64,000 bases of DNA, from NCBI GenBank assembly GCA_019636675.1, contig JAHBXC010000001.1:1116001-1180000 (forward strand). Reading direction: 5' to 3'. A program made the position numbers and the translations under genes. Positions 7,819 through 16,278 of this stretch are shown here, piece by piece. The notes beneath the pieces were generated by a model that did no database searches, was not told where the DNA came from, and saw only the letters and a list, made by a program, of their open reading frames with translations. This stretch comes from Phycisphaeraceae bacterium. Lineage in GTDB: Bacteria; Planctomycetota; Phycisphaerae; Phycisphaerales; UBA1924. Within the stretch, counting starts at the first letter, position 1. Every line of letters begins with the position of its first letter.

Positions 7819-8676
7819 TCAGAGCGTGAGCTGACCGTAGCGCCTGCTGCGGCGACGACGGATGATGAGTTTGTTCGACGCCTTCTTCTTGTCGCGCGTC
7901 GGGCCGCCCTTGGCGAACACGCCCGACGGGCTGACCGGCGGACGACCGGTCTTGGACTTGCCTTCGCCGCCGCCCAGCGGGTGGTCGTTGTGGTTGCGAA
8001 CGATCGCGCGGGTGATCGGGCGGATGCCCTTGTAGCGCGAACGCCCGGCCTTGCCCCAGCGCACGTTCTGGTGGTCGGTGTTGCCGACCTGACCGATCGT
8101 CGCGAGGCAGTCGACGCTGACCTGGCGGATTTCACCGGAGGGGAGCACCAGCGTCGCCATCCCCGCCTCGCGGTTGGTCAGGCGGGCGTACATCCCGGCG
8201 GAGCGGCACATCTGCCCGCCCTTGCCGGGGAAGAGCTCGATGCAGTGCACGTTCAGACCGGTGGGGATGAACTTGAGAGGCATCGCGTTGCCCGGCTTGG
8301 GCTCGACGGCCTTGGTGTCGTAGATGATCGTGTCGCCGTCCTTCACGCCCACGGGCGCGAGGATGTAGCGCTTGACGCCGTCGGCGTACTCGATCAGGGC
8401 GATGTGGCAGGTGCGGTTCGGATCGTACTCGATGCCGACGACCTTGCCGGGGACGCCCGCGCGATCGGCTCGCTTGAAGTCGATCTTGCGGTACATCTGC
8501 TTGTGGCCGCCGCCGCGACCGCGCGACGTGATGATGCCGCGGCTGTTGCGCCCGCCCGTCTTGGGCTTGGGGGCGAGCAGCGACTTCTCGGGCTTCTTCT
8601 TGGTAACCTCGACGTGGAGGTTCACCGACGAATTGCGCCGGCCAGGGCTCGTCGGGTTGTAGACGCGGATGGGCAT
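7819..8676 (-). CDS. rplB: 50S ribosomal protein L2
   Basis: L2 is needed for subunit joining and peptidyl transferase activity. The 285-residue protein contains the N-terminal RNA-binding domain (GRNSRGIITSRGRGGGHKQMYRKIDFKR near 42-70) and the KOW-like C-terminal domain, ending in the basic RRRRSRRYGQL tail. The functional loop reads DHPLGGGEG. Its first histidine matches the critical His of E. coli (HPHGGGEG) but the second is Leu. Length is slightly above the usual 273-277. Confidence 0.98.
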   Translation of the reverse strand: MPIRVYNPTSPGRRNSSVNLHVEVTKKKPEKSLLAPKPKTGGRNSRGIITSRGRGGGHKQMYRKIDFKRADRAGVPGKVVGIEYDPNRTCHIALIEYADGVKRYILAPVGVKDGDTIIYDTKAVEPKPGNAMPLKFIPTGLNVHCIELFPGKGGQMCRSAGMYARLTNREAGMATLVLPSGEIRQVSVDCLATIGQVGNTDHQNVRWGKAGRSRYKGIRPITRAIVRNHNDHPLGGGEGKSKTGRPPVSPSGVFAKGGPTRDKKKASNKLIIRRRRSRRYGQLTL

Positions 8677-8736
8677 GGGTCGCCTCGTCGTACGGTCAAG
8701 CGCCTCGCGGCGCGGGATTCACGGGGGTCGGACGGA

Positions 8737-9015
8737 TCAGAACAGTTCGATCTTGTCCTCGGGGTGGAGCTTCACGTACGCCTTCTTGGTCGTACGCCCG
8801 GGGACATAGCCGAAGCGGGTGCGCCGGTTGGAGCCCCGCTGGTTGACGGTGTTCACGCCGATCACGCGCACGCCGTAGAGCTCCTGGACCGCGCGCTTGA
8901 TGTCGTCCTTGCGGGCGGTGCGCGAGACCTCGAAGAGGTAGCGGTTGTGATCGGTCGCGCTCGCGGTGCCCTTCTCGGAGAGCATCGGACGCTTGATGAT
9001 GTAATGGGCTTCCAT
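8737..9015 (-). CDS. rplW: 50S ribosomal protein L23
   Basis: L23 surrounds the tunnel exit and docks trigger factor and SRP. The 92-residue protein shows YIIKRPMLSEKGTASA at the start and the family core DDIKRAVQELYGVRVIGVNTVN, followed by a basic loop. The start chosen is the ATG at 9015, overlapping the rplD stop by one base (TGATG). A GTG one codon upstream is also in frame. Overlap with rplD implies coupled translation of these tunnel proteins. Confidence 0.97.
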   Translation of the reverse strand: MEAHYIIKRPMLSEKGTASATDHNRYLFEVSRTARKDDIKRAVQELYGVRVIGVNTVNQRGSNRRTRFGYVPGRTTKKAYVKLHPEDKIELF

Positions 9016-9698
9016 CACGCGGCCTCCTGCGTCTTACGCGTGCGGATGTTCTTCGCGTTCTTGTCCATCTTGCTGCTCGAGCCGGACAGCCACGCCTCGA
9101 GATCGCCCCTGGTGATCACCATGTAGCGGTGATTGAGCATCTCGAAGCAGGTGAGCTGATCGACGGGGACGGTGGTGACGCCCTCGAGGTTCGAAGCGGA
9201 CTTGCGCGCGTTCTCGTTGTCGTGGGGGATCGCGACCAGGCAGGAGCGATCGATCTTGCACGCGTCGAGGAGGTCCTTGAACGCGCGGGTCTTCGGCTCG
9301 CTGAAGGTGATCGCGTCGACGACGCGGACCTCGTTGTCCAGCAGCTTGGCGAGCAGCGCGTTGCGGTTGGCCTTGCGGCGCATCTTGACGGGCATGTCCA
9401 GGCGGAAGTCCTCGCGGGTGCGGGTCTTCGCGAACGCCACGCCGCCGCCCTTGCGGATCGGCGAGCGGACCGTGCCGGCGCGTGCGTTGCCGGTGCCCTT
9501 CTGACGATAGATCTTGCGCGTCGAGCCCTCGATGCCCGAGCGGCTCTTCGTGCGGGCAGAGCCCTGGCGCCGGTTCGCGTGGTAGCGAACATACGCCTGC
9601 TTGATCAGGGAGGGGTTGACCTCGCCGCCGAGCGACTGCTCGTCGATCGAGAAGGTCCCGACCTGCTTGCCCTGCATATTGAGAACGGGGACTTCCAT
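9015..9698 (-). CDS. rplD: 50S ribosomal protein L4
   Basis: L4 has a globular domain on the 50S surface and a long loop reaching the exit tunnel. In E. coli it represses the S10 operon. The 227-residue sequence has the VLNMQGKQVGTFSID start, the tunnel loop (RQGSARTKSRSGIEGSTRKIYRQKGTGNARAGTVRSPIRKGGG, about residues 43-85) and the C-terminal globular part. It has GAGG eight bases before the ATG. It is separated from rplC by 261 nt, an exceptional distance for this pair, and the spacer can fold strongly. Confidence 0.97.
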   Translation of the reverse strand: MEVPVLNMQGKQVGTFSIDEQSLGGEVNPSLIKQAYVRYHANRRQGSARTKSRSGIEGSTRKIYRQKGTGNARAGTVRSPIRKGGGVAFAKTRTREDFRLDMPVKMRRKANRNALLAKLLDNEVRVVDAITFSEPKTRAFKDLLDACKIDRSCLVAIPHDNENARKSASNLEGVTTVPVDQLTCFEMLNHRYMVITRGDLEAWLSGSSSKMDKNAKNIRTRKTQEAA

Positions 9699-9959
9699 GG
9701 AATCCTCGATCGTTCGCCTCTGTGCGCCCCGAGATCGTCTCGAGGTCGCTGATTCGCCTTGGCCGGGCGTCGCGAAGGTTTCGCGATGCGTCCGACCGGT
9801 GACTCGGCGTCACTATCCCGTTGCTGTCGTGCCCGCCGGTTTCCTCGAAAGGACCTCGCGGGCTGGTCGGCCGCCGCCGAACTCGTCGCGGCCGACCCGG
9901 GTCAAACTCGATTCACACGCCGCGCGCCGTCGCGTGGCGAAAGACAGTCATTCGATCGC
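9699..9959 (-). promoter_or_regulatory. Structured 261-nt rplC-rplD intercistronic region
   Basis: No coding frame was recognised. Three perfect hairpins are visible: a 10-bp stem GGTCGGCCGC/GCGGCCGACC at 9865-9897 with a 13-nt loop, a 7-bp stem TCGCGAA/TTCGCGA at 9770-9786 with a 3-nt loop, and a 5-bp stem CGAGA/TCTCG at 9730-9742. rplC and rplD normally abut. The placement directly before rplD suggests a cis-regulatory RNA or an internal promoter region; this is inference. Confidence 0.45.
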
Positions 9960-10652
9960 TCAGCCCTTCATCGCCGCGGCCTGCTTCCGCGCCTTGGACT
10001 TGTAGAGGCGCGTGGGGAGGGAGACCTCGACCACGCCCTTGTTGGGTCCGGGGACCGGGCCCTTCACGAGCAGCAGGTTGCGCTCCGCGTCGACCTTGAT
10101 CACGTCGAGCGAGCGGATGGTGACGCGCTCGTTGCCGAGCTGGCCGGACATCTTCTTGCCCTTGCGCAGGCCGCCGCCGAGACCGCGGTTCGAGCCGTGG
10201 CCGCCGATGGAGCCGGGCGAGCGGTGCTTGCGCTCGACGCCGTGCGAGGCCTGCTGGCCCTTGAAGTTCCAGCGCTTCATCGTGCCCTGGAAGCCCTTGC
10301 CCTTGCTGGTCGCCGCGACATCGACGAACGCGATGTTCTGGAGCGAGTCGACCGTCAGGGTCTGCCCGAGGGTGTAGTTCGCGAGGTCCTTCTCGTCGAC
10401 CCGGAACTCGGCGTGACGAGCGAGCGGCGCAGAGCCGGCCTTCGCGTCGTGCCCGATCATCGGGATGGTCGAGTTGCGAGGCTTGGCCTCGCCGTAGCCG
10501 ATCTGCACGGCGGAATAGCCGTCGACCTCGGGGGTGCGGACCTGCGTGACGATGCAGGGACCGACCTCGATCACGGTGACGGGGATATTGACCCCACCTT
10601 CCGTGAAGTAGCGGGTCATCCCGATTTTCTTGCCAAGAAGCATGAGCGACAT
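9960..10652 (-). CDS. rplC: 50S ribosomal protein L3
   Basis: L3 is an early assembly protein whose finger reaches the peptidyl transferase centre. The 230-residue protein shows LLGKKIGMTRYF near the start, ATSKGKGFQGTMKRWNFKGQQASHGVERKHRSPGSIG around 115-150 and MSGQLGNERVTIRSLDVIKVD around 167, all diagnostic. Length is slightly above the common 205-215. It follows rpsJ after a 113-nt spacer that contains a large hairpin. Confidence 0.98.
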   Translation of the reverse strand: MSLMLLGKKIGMTRYFTEGGVNIPVTVIEVGPCIVTQVRTPEVDGYSAVQIGYGEAKPRNSTIPMIGHDAKAGSAPLARHAEFRVDEKDLANYTLGQTLTVDSLQNIAFVDVAATSKGKGFQGTMKRWNFKGQQASHGVERKHRSPGSIGGHGSNRGLGGGLRKGKKMSGQLGNERVTIRSLDVIKVDAERNLLLVKGPVPGPNKGVVEVSLPTRLYKSKARKQAAAMKG

Positions 10653-10717
10653 GGCTGCGTCGTCCTTACAGGGGAATGCGGTCGTGGAGGGGAGCGTGAC
10701 GGGGTAGGGAACTGGAA

Positions 10718-10757
10718 GAGGCCGGTCCCTCGCGAGTTTCTCGCGGGCGCCGGCCTC
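10718..10757 (-). promoter_or_regulatory. Hairpin between rpsJ and rplC
   Basis: Two nested stems are seen in the 113-nt spacer: GAGGCCGG (10718-10725) with CCGGCCTC (10750-10757), enclosing CGCGAG (10731-10736) and CTCGCG (10740-10745) around a 3-nt loop. No T-run follows on the minus strand, so it does not look like a plain terminator. It may set mRNA stability or act in attenuation. Confidence 0.45.
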
Positions 10758-10765
10758 GGTGTAGG

Positions 10766-11074
10766 TCAGGCCTTGATCTTGATGAAGACGCCGGCGGGCA
10801 CGACGAGGCGGTTCAGGGCCTCGACGGTTCGCGCGTTCGCTTCGGTGATGTCAATGATGCGCTTGTGCGTGCGGATCTCGAACTGCTCGCGCGATTTCTT
10901 GTCGACGTGCGGCGAGCGGAGAACGGTGTAACGCTCGATCCGCGTCGGAAGGGGGACCGGGCCGGCGACGCGTGCGTTGGTGCGCTTCGCGTGCTCGACG
11001 ATCTCCTTGGCGGAGGAATCGAGGGCCTGGTGGTCGTAGGCCTCCATCCGGATTCTGATTTTCGCGCCAGTCAT
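10766..11074 (-). CDS. rpsJ: 30S ribosomal protein S10
   Basis: S10 is a 30S head protein that doubles as the transcription antitermination factor NusE. The 102-residue protein carries [59 protein letters not shown] and [14 protein letters not shown], matching the family end to end. It is the first gene of the operon here. The upstream neighbour is divergent, so the str operon genes (rpsL, rpsG, fusA, tuf) are not linked. Confidence 0.98.
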   Translation of the reverse strand: MTGAKIRIRMEAYDHQALDSSAKEIVEHAKRTNARVAGPVPLPTRIERYTVLRSPHVDKKSREQFEIRTHKRIIDITEANARTVEALNRLVVPAGVFIKIKA

Positions 11075-11426
11075 CGTTAGTCCTGCGTTCTAAAGAATCC
11101 GCGAGTCAGTGCGTCGCCGTGCGTGGAGGGCGGGGGTGGATCGGGCCGATGGACACACGCCGCGGCGTTTTCAGCCGCTCTCGATGGCCCCTCACATCCA
11201 TCGCGAGGGGTGCCTTCGAGCAAATGCTGGCATGTGGGTCATCAACCCGACTGCGCCCACCAGCGCGCCGGGAGCCGCGTAGGGTAGACCCCGCCGGGGG
11301 CGTGTCAAGGATGCGCTCCTGACGTGACGAAGATTTCGCGAAGGCGACGAGCGCTCCCGGCGCACGATCCGCGCCTTCGCCGGCGCACACAACCCCCCTG
11401 CCGTTCGGATCGTAGAGTCTCTCCAC
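11075..11426. other. 352-nt divergent intergenic region (rpsJ leader / gene at 11427)
   Basis: No gene is seen. On the minus strand it holds a candidate S10-operon promoter at 11281-11308 and a leader of about 200 nt. The leader contains hairpins at 11162-11178 (GCGGC/GCCGC) and 11186-11214 (GGCCCCTC with GAGGGGTGCC, one bulge). Long structured leaders before rpsJ mediate L4 feedback in some gammaproteobacteria. Whether this one does is unknown. No convincing promoter was found for the plus-strand gene. Confidence 0.5.
11281..11308 (-). promoter_or_regulatory. Candidate S10-operon promoter
   Basis: On the minus strand a perfect -35 TTGACA (11308-11303) is followed after 16 nt by TACCCT (11286-11281), which keeps T, A and the final T of a -10 box. 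Transcription would begin near 11274, giving a 200-nt leader for rpsJ. Confidence 0.45.
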
Positions 11427-12950
11427 ATGCCCACCAACGCACGCTCCATCCCGGGCGCCCTCGCCGTCCTCCTTGGGTCAACGCTCGCGCTCCCCCCCGC
11501 CGCGAGCGCCGCCCTCGACGCGCAGCCCGCCGCCGGACGCCAGGCCGCTGACGCTCCGTTCGCCCTCCAGCCGCAGCGAACCAGTTTCCCGATTCTGGGG
11601 ATGTCGGTCCGTCTCCCGGAAGGCGCCGTGCTCCAGACCTCCGAACTGGGGACCAACCGTCAATCCATCACACTGATCGCGCCCGGAGGCGAGTGGACGA
11701 TCCGGGTCCTCGACCGTCGGTCGGGCGACCGCCTCTCCTCGCCCTTCGAGGTCGCGACCGAGCTGCAGAAAGAGCTGGTCTCGACGCGCCAGGCAGTCGA
11801 CCCCAGAACAGGGCGTCAGGCCGCCGCCGTCAGCGTCGAACCGATCGAGGACGACCTGACCGTCGGGCAGGCGCCGGCGGCCCGGTTCTACGCCGGGTTC
11901 ATCTCGACGGCGAACCAGCCGGTCGTCGCCGGGTACACGATCGCCCTCGCCGAGCCGGGTCGTTTCCTGATTTTCCAGCTCGAAGCCCCAAGCCAGCAGA
12001 CCACCCGCGCGACCGACCTCTACGAGCGCATGCTCGAGACCGTCGAGATGCGCAACCCCGGCGACGTGGCCGCCCAGCGGGTCGCCGCCGTCCGAGCCGG
12101 CAACGCGTTCCTGGCGTCGCTTCCCGCGAGCGAGTACCTCGCCGCCCTCCCGCGCGACCCGGTCCGCTGGACGCGCACCGTGACGAAGGACCCCTCCTCC
12201 ACCGATGGCTTCCGCGAGGTCGCCTACCAGCGCGTCGAGATGCGCACCGGCAAGCGCGGCGAGCTGAACCCGGCCCGGCCCTCGTCCCGCTGGACCCCCA
12301 GCGAGATGGAAGACGGCGTGCTCGTCAAAATCGAGGCCCGCGCCGTCGCCCCCGCGGGCTCGGGCCTCCAGATCGTGGACTCGCAGTCGATCTCCTGGCT
12401 CAAGCTCGACTCCAAGGGTCGCGGCGAAGAGGCGTGGTCGCTGCGCATGGTCCTGCGTGAAAGAGGACGCGACAGCGTCTATTCCGAGGTCGGCGCCCGC
12501 CTGGGCGACCAGCTCGTCGTGACGGTCAACGCGCCCGGCGCCCAGCCGATCGAAAAGTCATGGAAGATCCCATCCGAGGGCTACCTCTCGCAGGCCGAGA
12601 CGCACCTCCTGCCGCGACTGCTCGCGCGCGCCGGTGTCCTGACCGACATGGCGTTCTACGCGTATTCGTCGTCGCTGACCGAGATCAAACTCCGCACGGA
12701 GCGACTGACGCGCCTCGATCCCACAGACGCCAGCGACGAGACGCTCCCCCCGGACGCCGTCTGGACGCTCTCGAGCGAGATCACCGAGGGGCTCGCCCCG
12801 CGCGTGCTCATTCTCAACAGCGAGGGCGACGTCCTCCAGGGAAGGATGCCCGACCAGTCAATGGTGGCGCCCTCCAACCCCGAAGAGATCCGCGCGATCT
12901 GGCGTCGCAAGGGCCTGCCCACCGACATGGGCACGAACCCGGGGCGCTGA
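11427..12950 (+). CDS. Secreted protein of unknown function
   Basis: The 507-residue product begins with a signal peptide (basic start, hydrophobic AVLLGSTLALPPAASA, cleavage probably after ASA near residue 28). No family was recognised. The mature part looks like a soluble alpha/beta protein with no transmembrane segments. Near residue 46 it has FPILGMSVRLPEGAVLQTSE, reminiscent of domains that fit a user-data profile, and it repeatedly mentions strands with alternating hydrophobics up to about 420. The C-terminal 40 residues are polar. It is divergent from the ribosomal operon and convergent with the lipoprotein gene at 13013. It is probably periplasmic or exported; its role is unknown. Confidence 0.8.
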   Translation: MPTNARSIPGALAVLLGSTLALPPAASAALDAQPAAGRQAADAPFALQPQRTSFPILGMSVRLPEGAVLQTSELGTNRQSITLIAPGGEWTIRVLDRRSGDRLSSPFEVATELQKELVSTRQAVDPRTGRQAAAVSVEPIEDDLTVGQAPAARFYAGFISTANQPVVAGYTIALAEPGRFLIFQLEAPSQQTTRATDLYERMLETVEMRNPGDVAAQRVAAVRAGNAFLASLPASEYLAALPRDPVRWTRTVTKDPSSTDGFREVAYQRVEMRTGKRGELNPARPSSRWTPSEMEDGVLVKIEARAVAPAGSGLQIVDSQSISWLKLDSKGRGEEAWSLRMVLRERGRDSVYSEVGARLGDQLVVTVNAPGAQPIEKSWKIPSEGYLSQAETHLLPRLLARAGVLTDMAFYAYSSSLTEIKLRTERLTRLDPTDASDETLPPDAVWTLSSEITEGLAPRVLILNSEGDVLQGRMPDQSMVAPSNPEEIRAIWRRKGLPTDMGTNPGR

Positions 12951-13012
12951 GCGTCCGGACGGATCGGGCACGCCGTCGCGCTGTCAACGCTCGGATATGG
13001 ATGTTTCGTCGG

Positions 13013-14449
13013 TCAGCCGCCCATGTCGTCGTCGAGCCCGGCCGGCTCGTCGTCGGTCTCGGCCGGCTCGGTCGGCTCGGTCGGCTCGGTCGGGGCTGGC
13101 GCCGGGGTCTCGCCCTTGAGCGAGGCGGCCAGCGCCTCGAGCGATTCGACCGCGCGATCGACCGTCGCCTTCGCGTCGCCCGTCACGCGACCGGCCCCGC
13201 TGCGAAGCGAGGCGGCAGAATCTCCGTACGCCGCGCCCGCGGCGCGCGAGGCCTCGCCCGCCTTGGCGCGCAACGCGTCGGCGAACGCGCCGGCGTCGCC
13301 CGCGACGCCCGGTCGACCGGGCAGCTCCGCGAGGAACGCCAGAGTCATGACGCCCTGCTCGAAGATCGTCGCGCGCTGGCGCTGGGCATCGCCCAGACCC
13401 TGCTGGGCCGCGCCCAGCGCGAGGCGCGTCGCGGCGCTGTTGCCCTGCGCGGCGCGACGCAGCGTGCCGATCGCCTGCTCATACGCGCGGATCGCGTCGC
13501 TCGACGCGGCCTCGAACCCGGTCTCGAGCTGCGTGCGCAGCGTCGCGAGCGATTCGGTCAGCGCACGCATCGCGCCGTCGGCGGCGTTCTGCGCAATCTG
13601 CGCGTCGTCGAGCCGACGACGGCGCTCGCCCTCGATCTCGGACTTGGTCTTCTCGAGCTGCGCCGAGAGCGCCCGGAGCTGCTCGAGCCGGATCTCCGCG
13701 TTGCGAAGCTCGGGGCGGAGCACCTCGGCCTGGGCCAGCAGGTCAGACGCCGCACGCTCGTGCTGGGCAGCGCGCCGCGAGACACCGTGCGCACGCTCGG
13801 TGAGTTCGGCGCGTTCCTGCGAGCCGGCGCGGATGGCGCGCTCGCGGATCTGCGCCTCTTCGGCGCGGATCGCACGCCCCTGATCGCCCTGTTCCTGCGC
13901 GCGCCGGTTGAGCTGCGCGATCTGCGCCAGCACGCCCTCGCGATCGATGCGCGACTGCTCGATCTCGCTCGCGACGCGCTGCGCCTCGCCGGCCAGACGA
14001 TCGAGATCGGCGCCCGAATCGCCGGTCCGCATCGCCGCGGCCCGCGCCGTGTGGCTGGCGAACTCCGCCCCCAGCACGCGCATCCTCGACAGCTCCGACG
14101 CGGCCGCCTGCGCCTGCTCGGACGCTTCCAGCAGACGCAGCTGCGCCAGCCCGGCCTGCGCCTCGCCCATCAGGGCGAACGCTGTCTGCTGGCTCACGCC
14201 CTCGAGCGAGGACGCCTCGGACTGGAGCGAGCTGACCACGCTCTGGTAGACCTTGCGACGCTCCCCGGGGGGCGCCGCCACCCCGCCCGCCGTCACCGAG
14301 AGCATCTTCGCCTGCGCCTCGGCCAGCGCCTGGGGAACCGTGCCCCCCTGGTCGCAGCCCGAGAGGCCCGCGGCCAGGCCGCAGAGGAGCGCGATCGCGG
14401 CGGTGCGACGGAAAGCGTTGGTGTGCTTGAACTTCTGAGCGGTGGTCAT
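13013..14449 (-). CDS. Coiled-coil lipoprotein, unknown function
   Basis: The start at 14449 gives a 478-residue protein with a lipoprotein signal: basic N-terminus, hydrophobic IALLCGLAAGLSGC, lipobox LSGC with Cys near 28. Residues about 55-420 are almost entirely Ala/Glu/Arg/Gln-rich helix with heptad-like spacing, so a long coiled coil or helical bundle is expected. The C-terminus (about 430-478) is low complexity, rich in Pro, Thr and Glu (PTEPTEPTEPAETDDEP), ending in an acidic patch. No catalytic motif was seen. It could be an envelope spacer or scaffold protein. It is transcribed in the same direction as the genes at 14600-24038 but separated by 150 nt. Confidence 0.8.
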   Translation of the reverse strand: MTTAQKFKHTNAFRRTAAIALLCGLAAGLSGCDQGGTVPQALAEAQAKMLSVTAGGVAAPPGERRKVYQSVVSSLQSEASSLEGVSQQTAFALMGEAQAGLAQLRLLEASEQAQAAASELSRMRVLGAEFASHTARAAAMRTGDSGADLDRLAGEAQRVASEIEQSRIDREGVLAQIAQLNRRAQEQGDQGRAIRAEEAQIRERAIRAGSQERAELTERAHGVSRRAAQHERAASDLLAQAEVLRPELRNAEIRLEQLRALSAQLEKTKSEIEGERRRRLDDAQIAQNAADGAMRALTESLATLRTQLETGFEAASSDAIRAYEQAIGTLRRAAQGNSAATRLALGAAQQGLGDAQRQRATIFEQGVMTLAFLAELPGRPGVAGDAGAFADALRAKAGEASRAAGAAYGDSAASLRSGAGRVTGDAKATVDRAVESLEALAASLKGETPAPAPTEPTEPTEPAETDDEPAGLDDDMGG

Positions 14450-14599
14450 GCTGGGTCTCGGCGTCAGCGTCAGGTCCACCCGAGGGACCGAAGGGCGGGA
14501 GTGTAGCAATGCCTGCCCCCGAAGGGTCGGAGACCCGATCGTCGCGACCCTACGCCACCGCACGCCGCCCGGTTCCGCGTCGGTGCGCCGCCGGGACGC

Positions 14600-16159
14600 T
14601 CAGCGACGACGCTCGGGCGAGCCGGCGTCGCGCGCCTCCGGCGCCTGGCGCGCCGCTTCGCCCGGGGGCGTGTAGTCGATCTCGTACTCCGAACGGGGCC
14701 GGTACATCGACTCGATCCACGCGACCGCCTCGCGGAAACGTCGATCGGCCGGCGTGCGGAACACGGGACGCCAGCCCCGAACATCGGGGTGCGGCCTGTA
14801 CGCGTTCTGGCGCGTCATGCCCATCTGCATCAGGATCGAACGCTCGGGGGTCTGCCAGTCGATGAGCGCCTGCCCGTCGTTGGTGCGATACCGGTCGAGG
14901 ATCAGGAAATTCGTGTACACGCTCTGCTCGGCCCCCATCCTGCGCCGGTAGAGGGTCAGACCGCTCGCGTTCGCGTCGCCGTGGCAGCCCGAGGTCGAGC
15001 AGTTCTGGAGCAGCCAGGTGGTCTGCACCGAATCGCGGAACCGGCGCATCGGCTCGACGTCGCCCATCACCTGCACCTCGCCGTACAGGTCCCTCGCCTG
15101 CAGGCGGAACATGATGTCGAGGATCTCTGCAGGGGGCTTGCGATAGAACGCCTCGCGCTCGACGCGCGTCGCCGGGAGCAGCGGGTCGCCCGCGAAACGC
15201 TCGAGCAGCTTCGTGATGGTCTCTCGCTTGATCAGGATCTTCGCCGGCCTCGAGAGATCAAGCTCGTACACCTTCATCAGCGCGACCTGCTGCGGCGAAA
15301 GCAGCGGGAAATCGCTGCGCTGACCCAGCGGGACCGGCCTCCCGGACCGCTCCATGTGCTCGATGGTCGCGTCGTCGTCGTCCGTCGCGCCGGACAGATC
15401 GTCGATGTCGTCGTCTGCCGGCGCCGAGGGGCGGGGGGTCGAACCGGGCGCGGAACCGGGGGCCGCGGCCGGCGTCCGCTCGCGCTGGCGCGCCTCGCGC
15501 CGGTCGCGGAACTCGATCTGCCTCGACACAAGCTCGCGCAGATTCCTCGCGCGGTCGTTGAAGCGGTCGACCTCGAGGATGTGATCCAGCTCGCGCATCG
15601 CCTCGTCGAGCAGCTGCACGCTGCGAAGCCACTCCGCGACGAGCAGAAGCCGGTCCACGTCGGCGTCGTCGATGAGCGACCGCATCTGCTCGTACCGCTT
15701 GCGCAGCGGCATCTGCAGCTCAACCCGCTCCACAGAGTCTGTCGGGATCCGCGCCTCCACCCCGGCGACGCGCAGCACGATCCAGTCCCGGTCGCGCGAG
15801 ACGAACCGCCCGGCGAGGCGCTGCCCGTCCCTCTGCACCAGCACGATGTCGTACTCCAGGCGCTGCACGCGCTCGCGCGGGAAATCCTGCACGACGCCCT
15901 CGACGCTGATCGAGATGGTCTCCGCCGAGATCGCCGTCAGAACGCCGGTGAGACGCCCCCCGCCGACGAGGACCGCGGTGACCTCCATGTCCGGGGTCGG
16001 CTCGACGCGGAGCGCCGCCGTCGCGAGGTCCGCCGCCTGCTGCGCGCCGGCCGGGGCGATCCAGACCAGCGCGCCGCCCCCGGCGAACGCGAGAAGAGCC
16101 GCGTGGATCGCGCCGAGACGGGATGGGCGTCTGAGAAGGGGAGGCACTCTGGTCATCAT
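14600..16159 (-). CDS. Secreted protein with Sm-like repeats and CxxxxCH haem motif
   Basis: The start is placed at the double ATG at 16159 (519 residues), directly before a signal peptide (LALVWIAPAGAQ-like, cleavage near 40). Residues 55-150 contain two similar beta-rich units (VLVGGGRLTGVLTAISAETISI and VLVQRDGQRLAGRFVSRDRDWIVL) resembling small Sm-like or SH3-like barrels. A helical TPR-like part (155-220) and a Pro/Asp-rich linker follow. Near 387-393 it has CSTSGCH, a CxxxxCH motif that fits a c-type haem site and is common in planctomycete cytochrome-like proteins. The C-terminal 120 residues have WxxPExS and RHPD-like features around it. A redox or haem-binding role in the periplasm is likely; the substrate is unknown. 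Confidence 0.75.
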   Translation of the reverse strand: MMTRVPPLLRRPSRLGAIHAALLAFAGGGALVWIAPAGAQQAADLATAALRVEPTPDMEVTAVLVGGGRLTGVLTAISAETISISVEGVVQDFPRERVQRLEYDIVLVQRDGQRLAGRFVSRDRDWIVLRVAGVEARIPTDSVERVELQMPLRKRYEQMRSLIDDADVDRLLLVAEWLRSVQLLDEAMRELDHILEVDRFNDRARNLRELVSRQIEFRDRREARQRERTPAAAPGSAPGSTPRPSAPADDDIDDLSGATDDDDATIEHMERSGRPVPLGQRSDFPLLSPQQVALMKVYELDLSRPAKILIKRETITKLLERFAGDPLLPATRVEREAFYRKPPAEILDIMFRLQARDLYGEVQVMGDVEPMRRFRDSVQTTWLLQNCSTSGCHGDANASGLTLYRRRMGAEQSVYTNFLILDRYRTNDGQALIDWQTPERSILMQMGMTRQNAYRPHPDVRGWRPVFRTPADRRFREAVAWIESMYRPRSEYEIDYTPPGEAARQAPEARDAGSPERRR

Positions 16160-16278
16160 GCGCCGCGTGGGTGGGGTGTGTCCACTCGCTCCGGTTGGTT
16201 GTCGAGCGATACGCCCCACGACGGGCCCCGGTTGCCCCCTCTGGCCCCGATGACACCGCCGCACCGGACCCGGGACGC

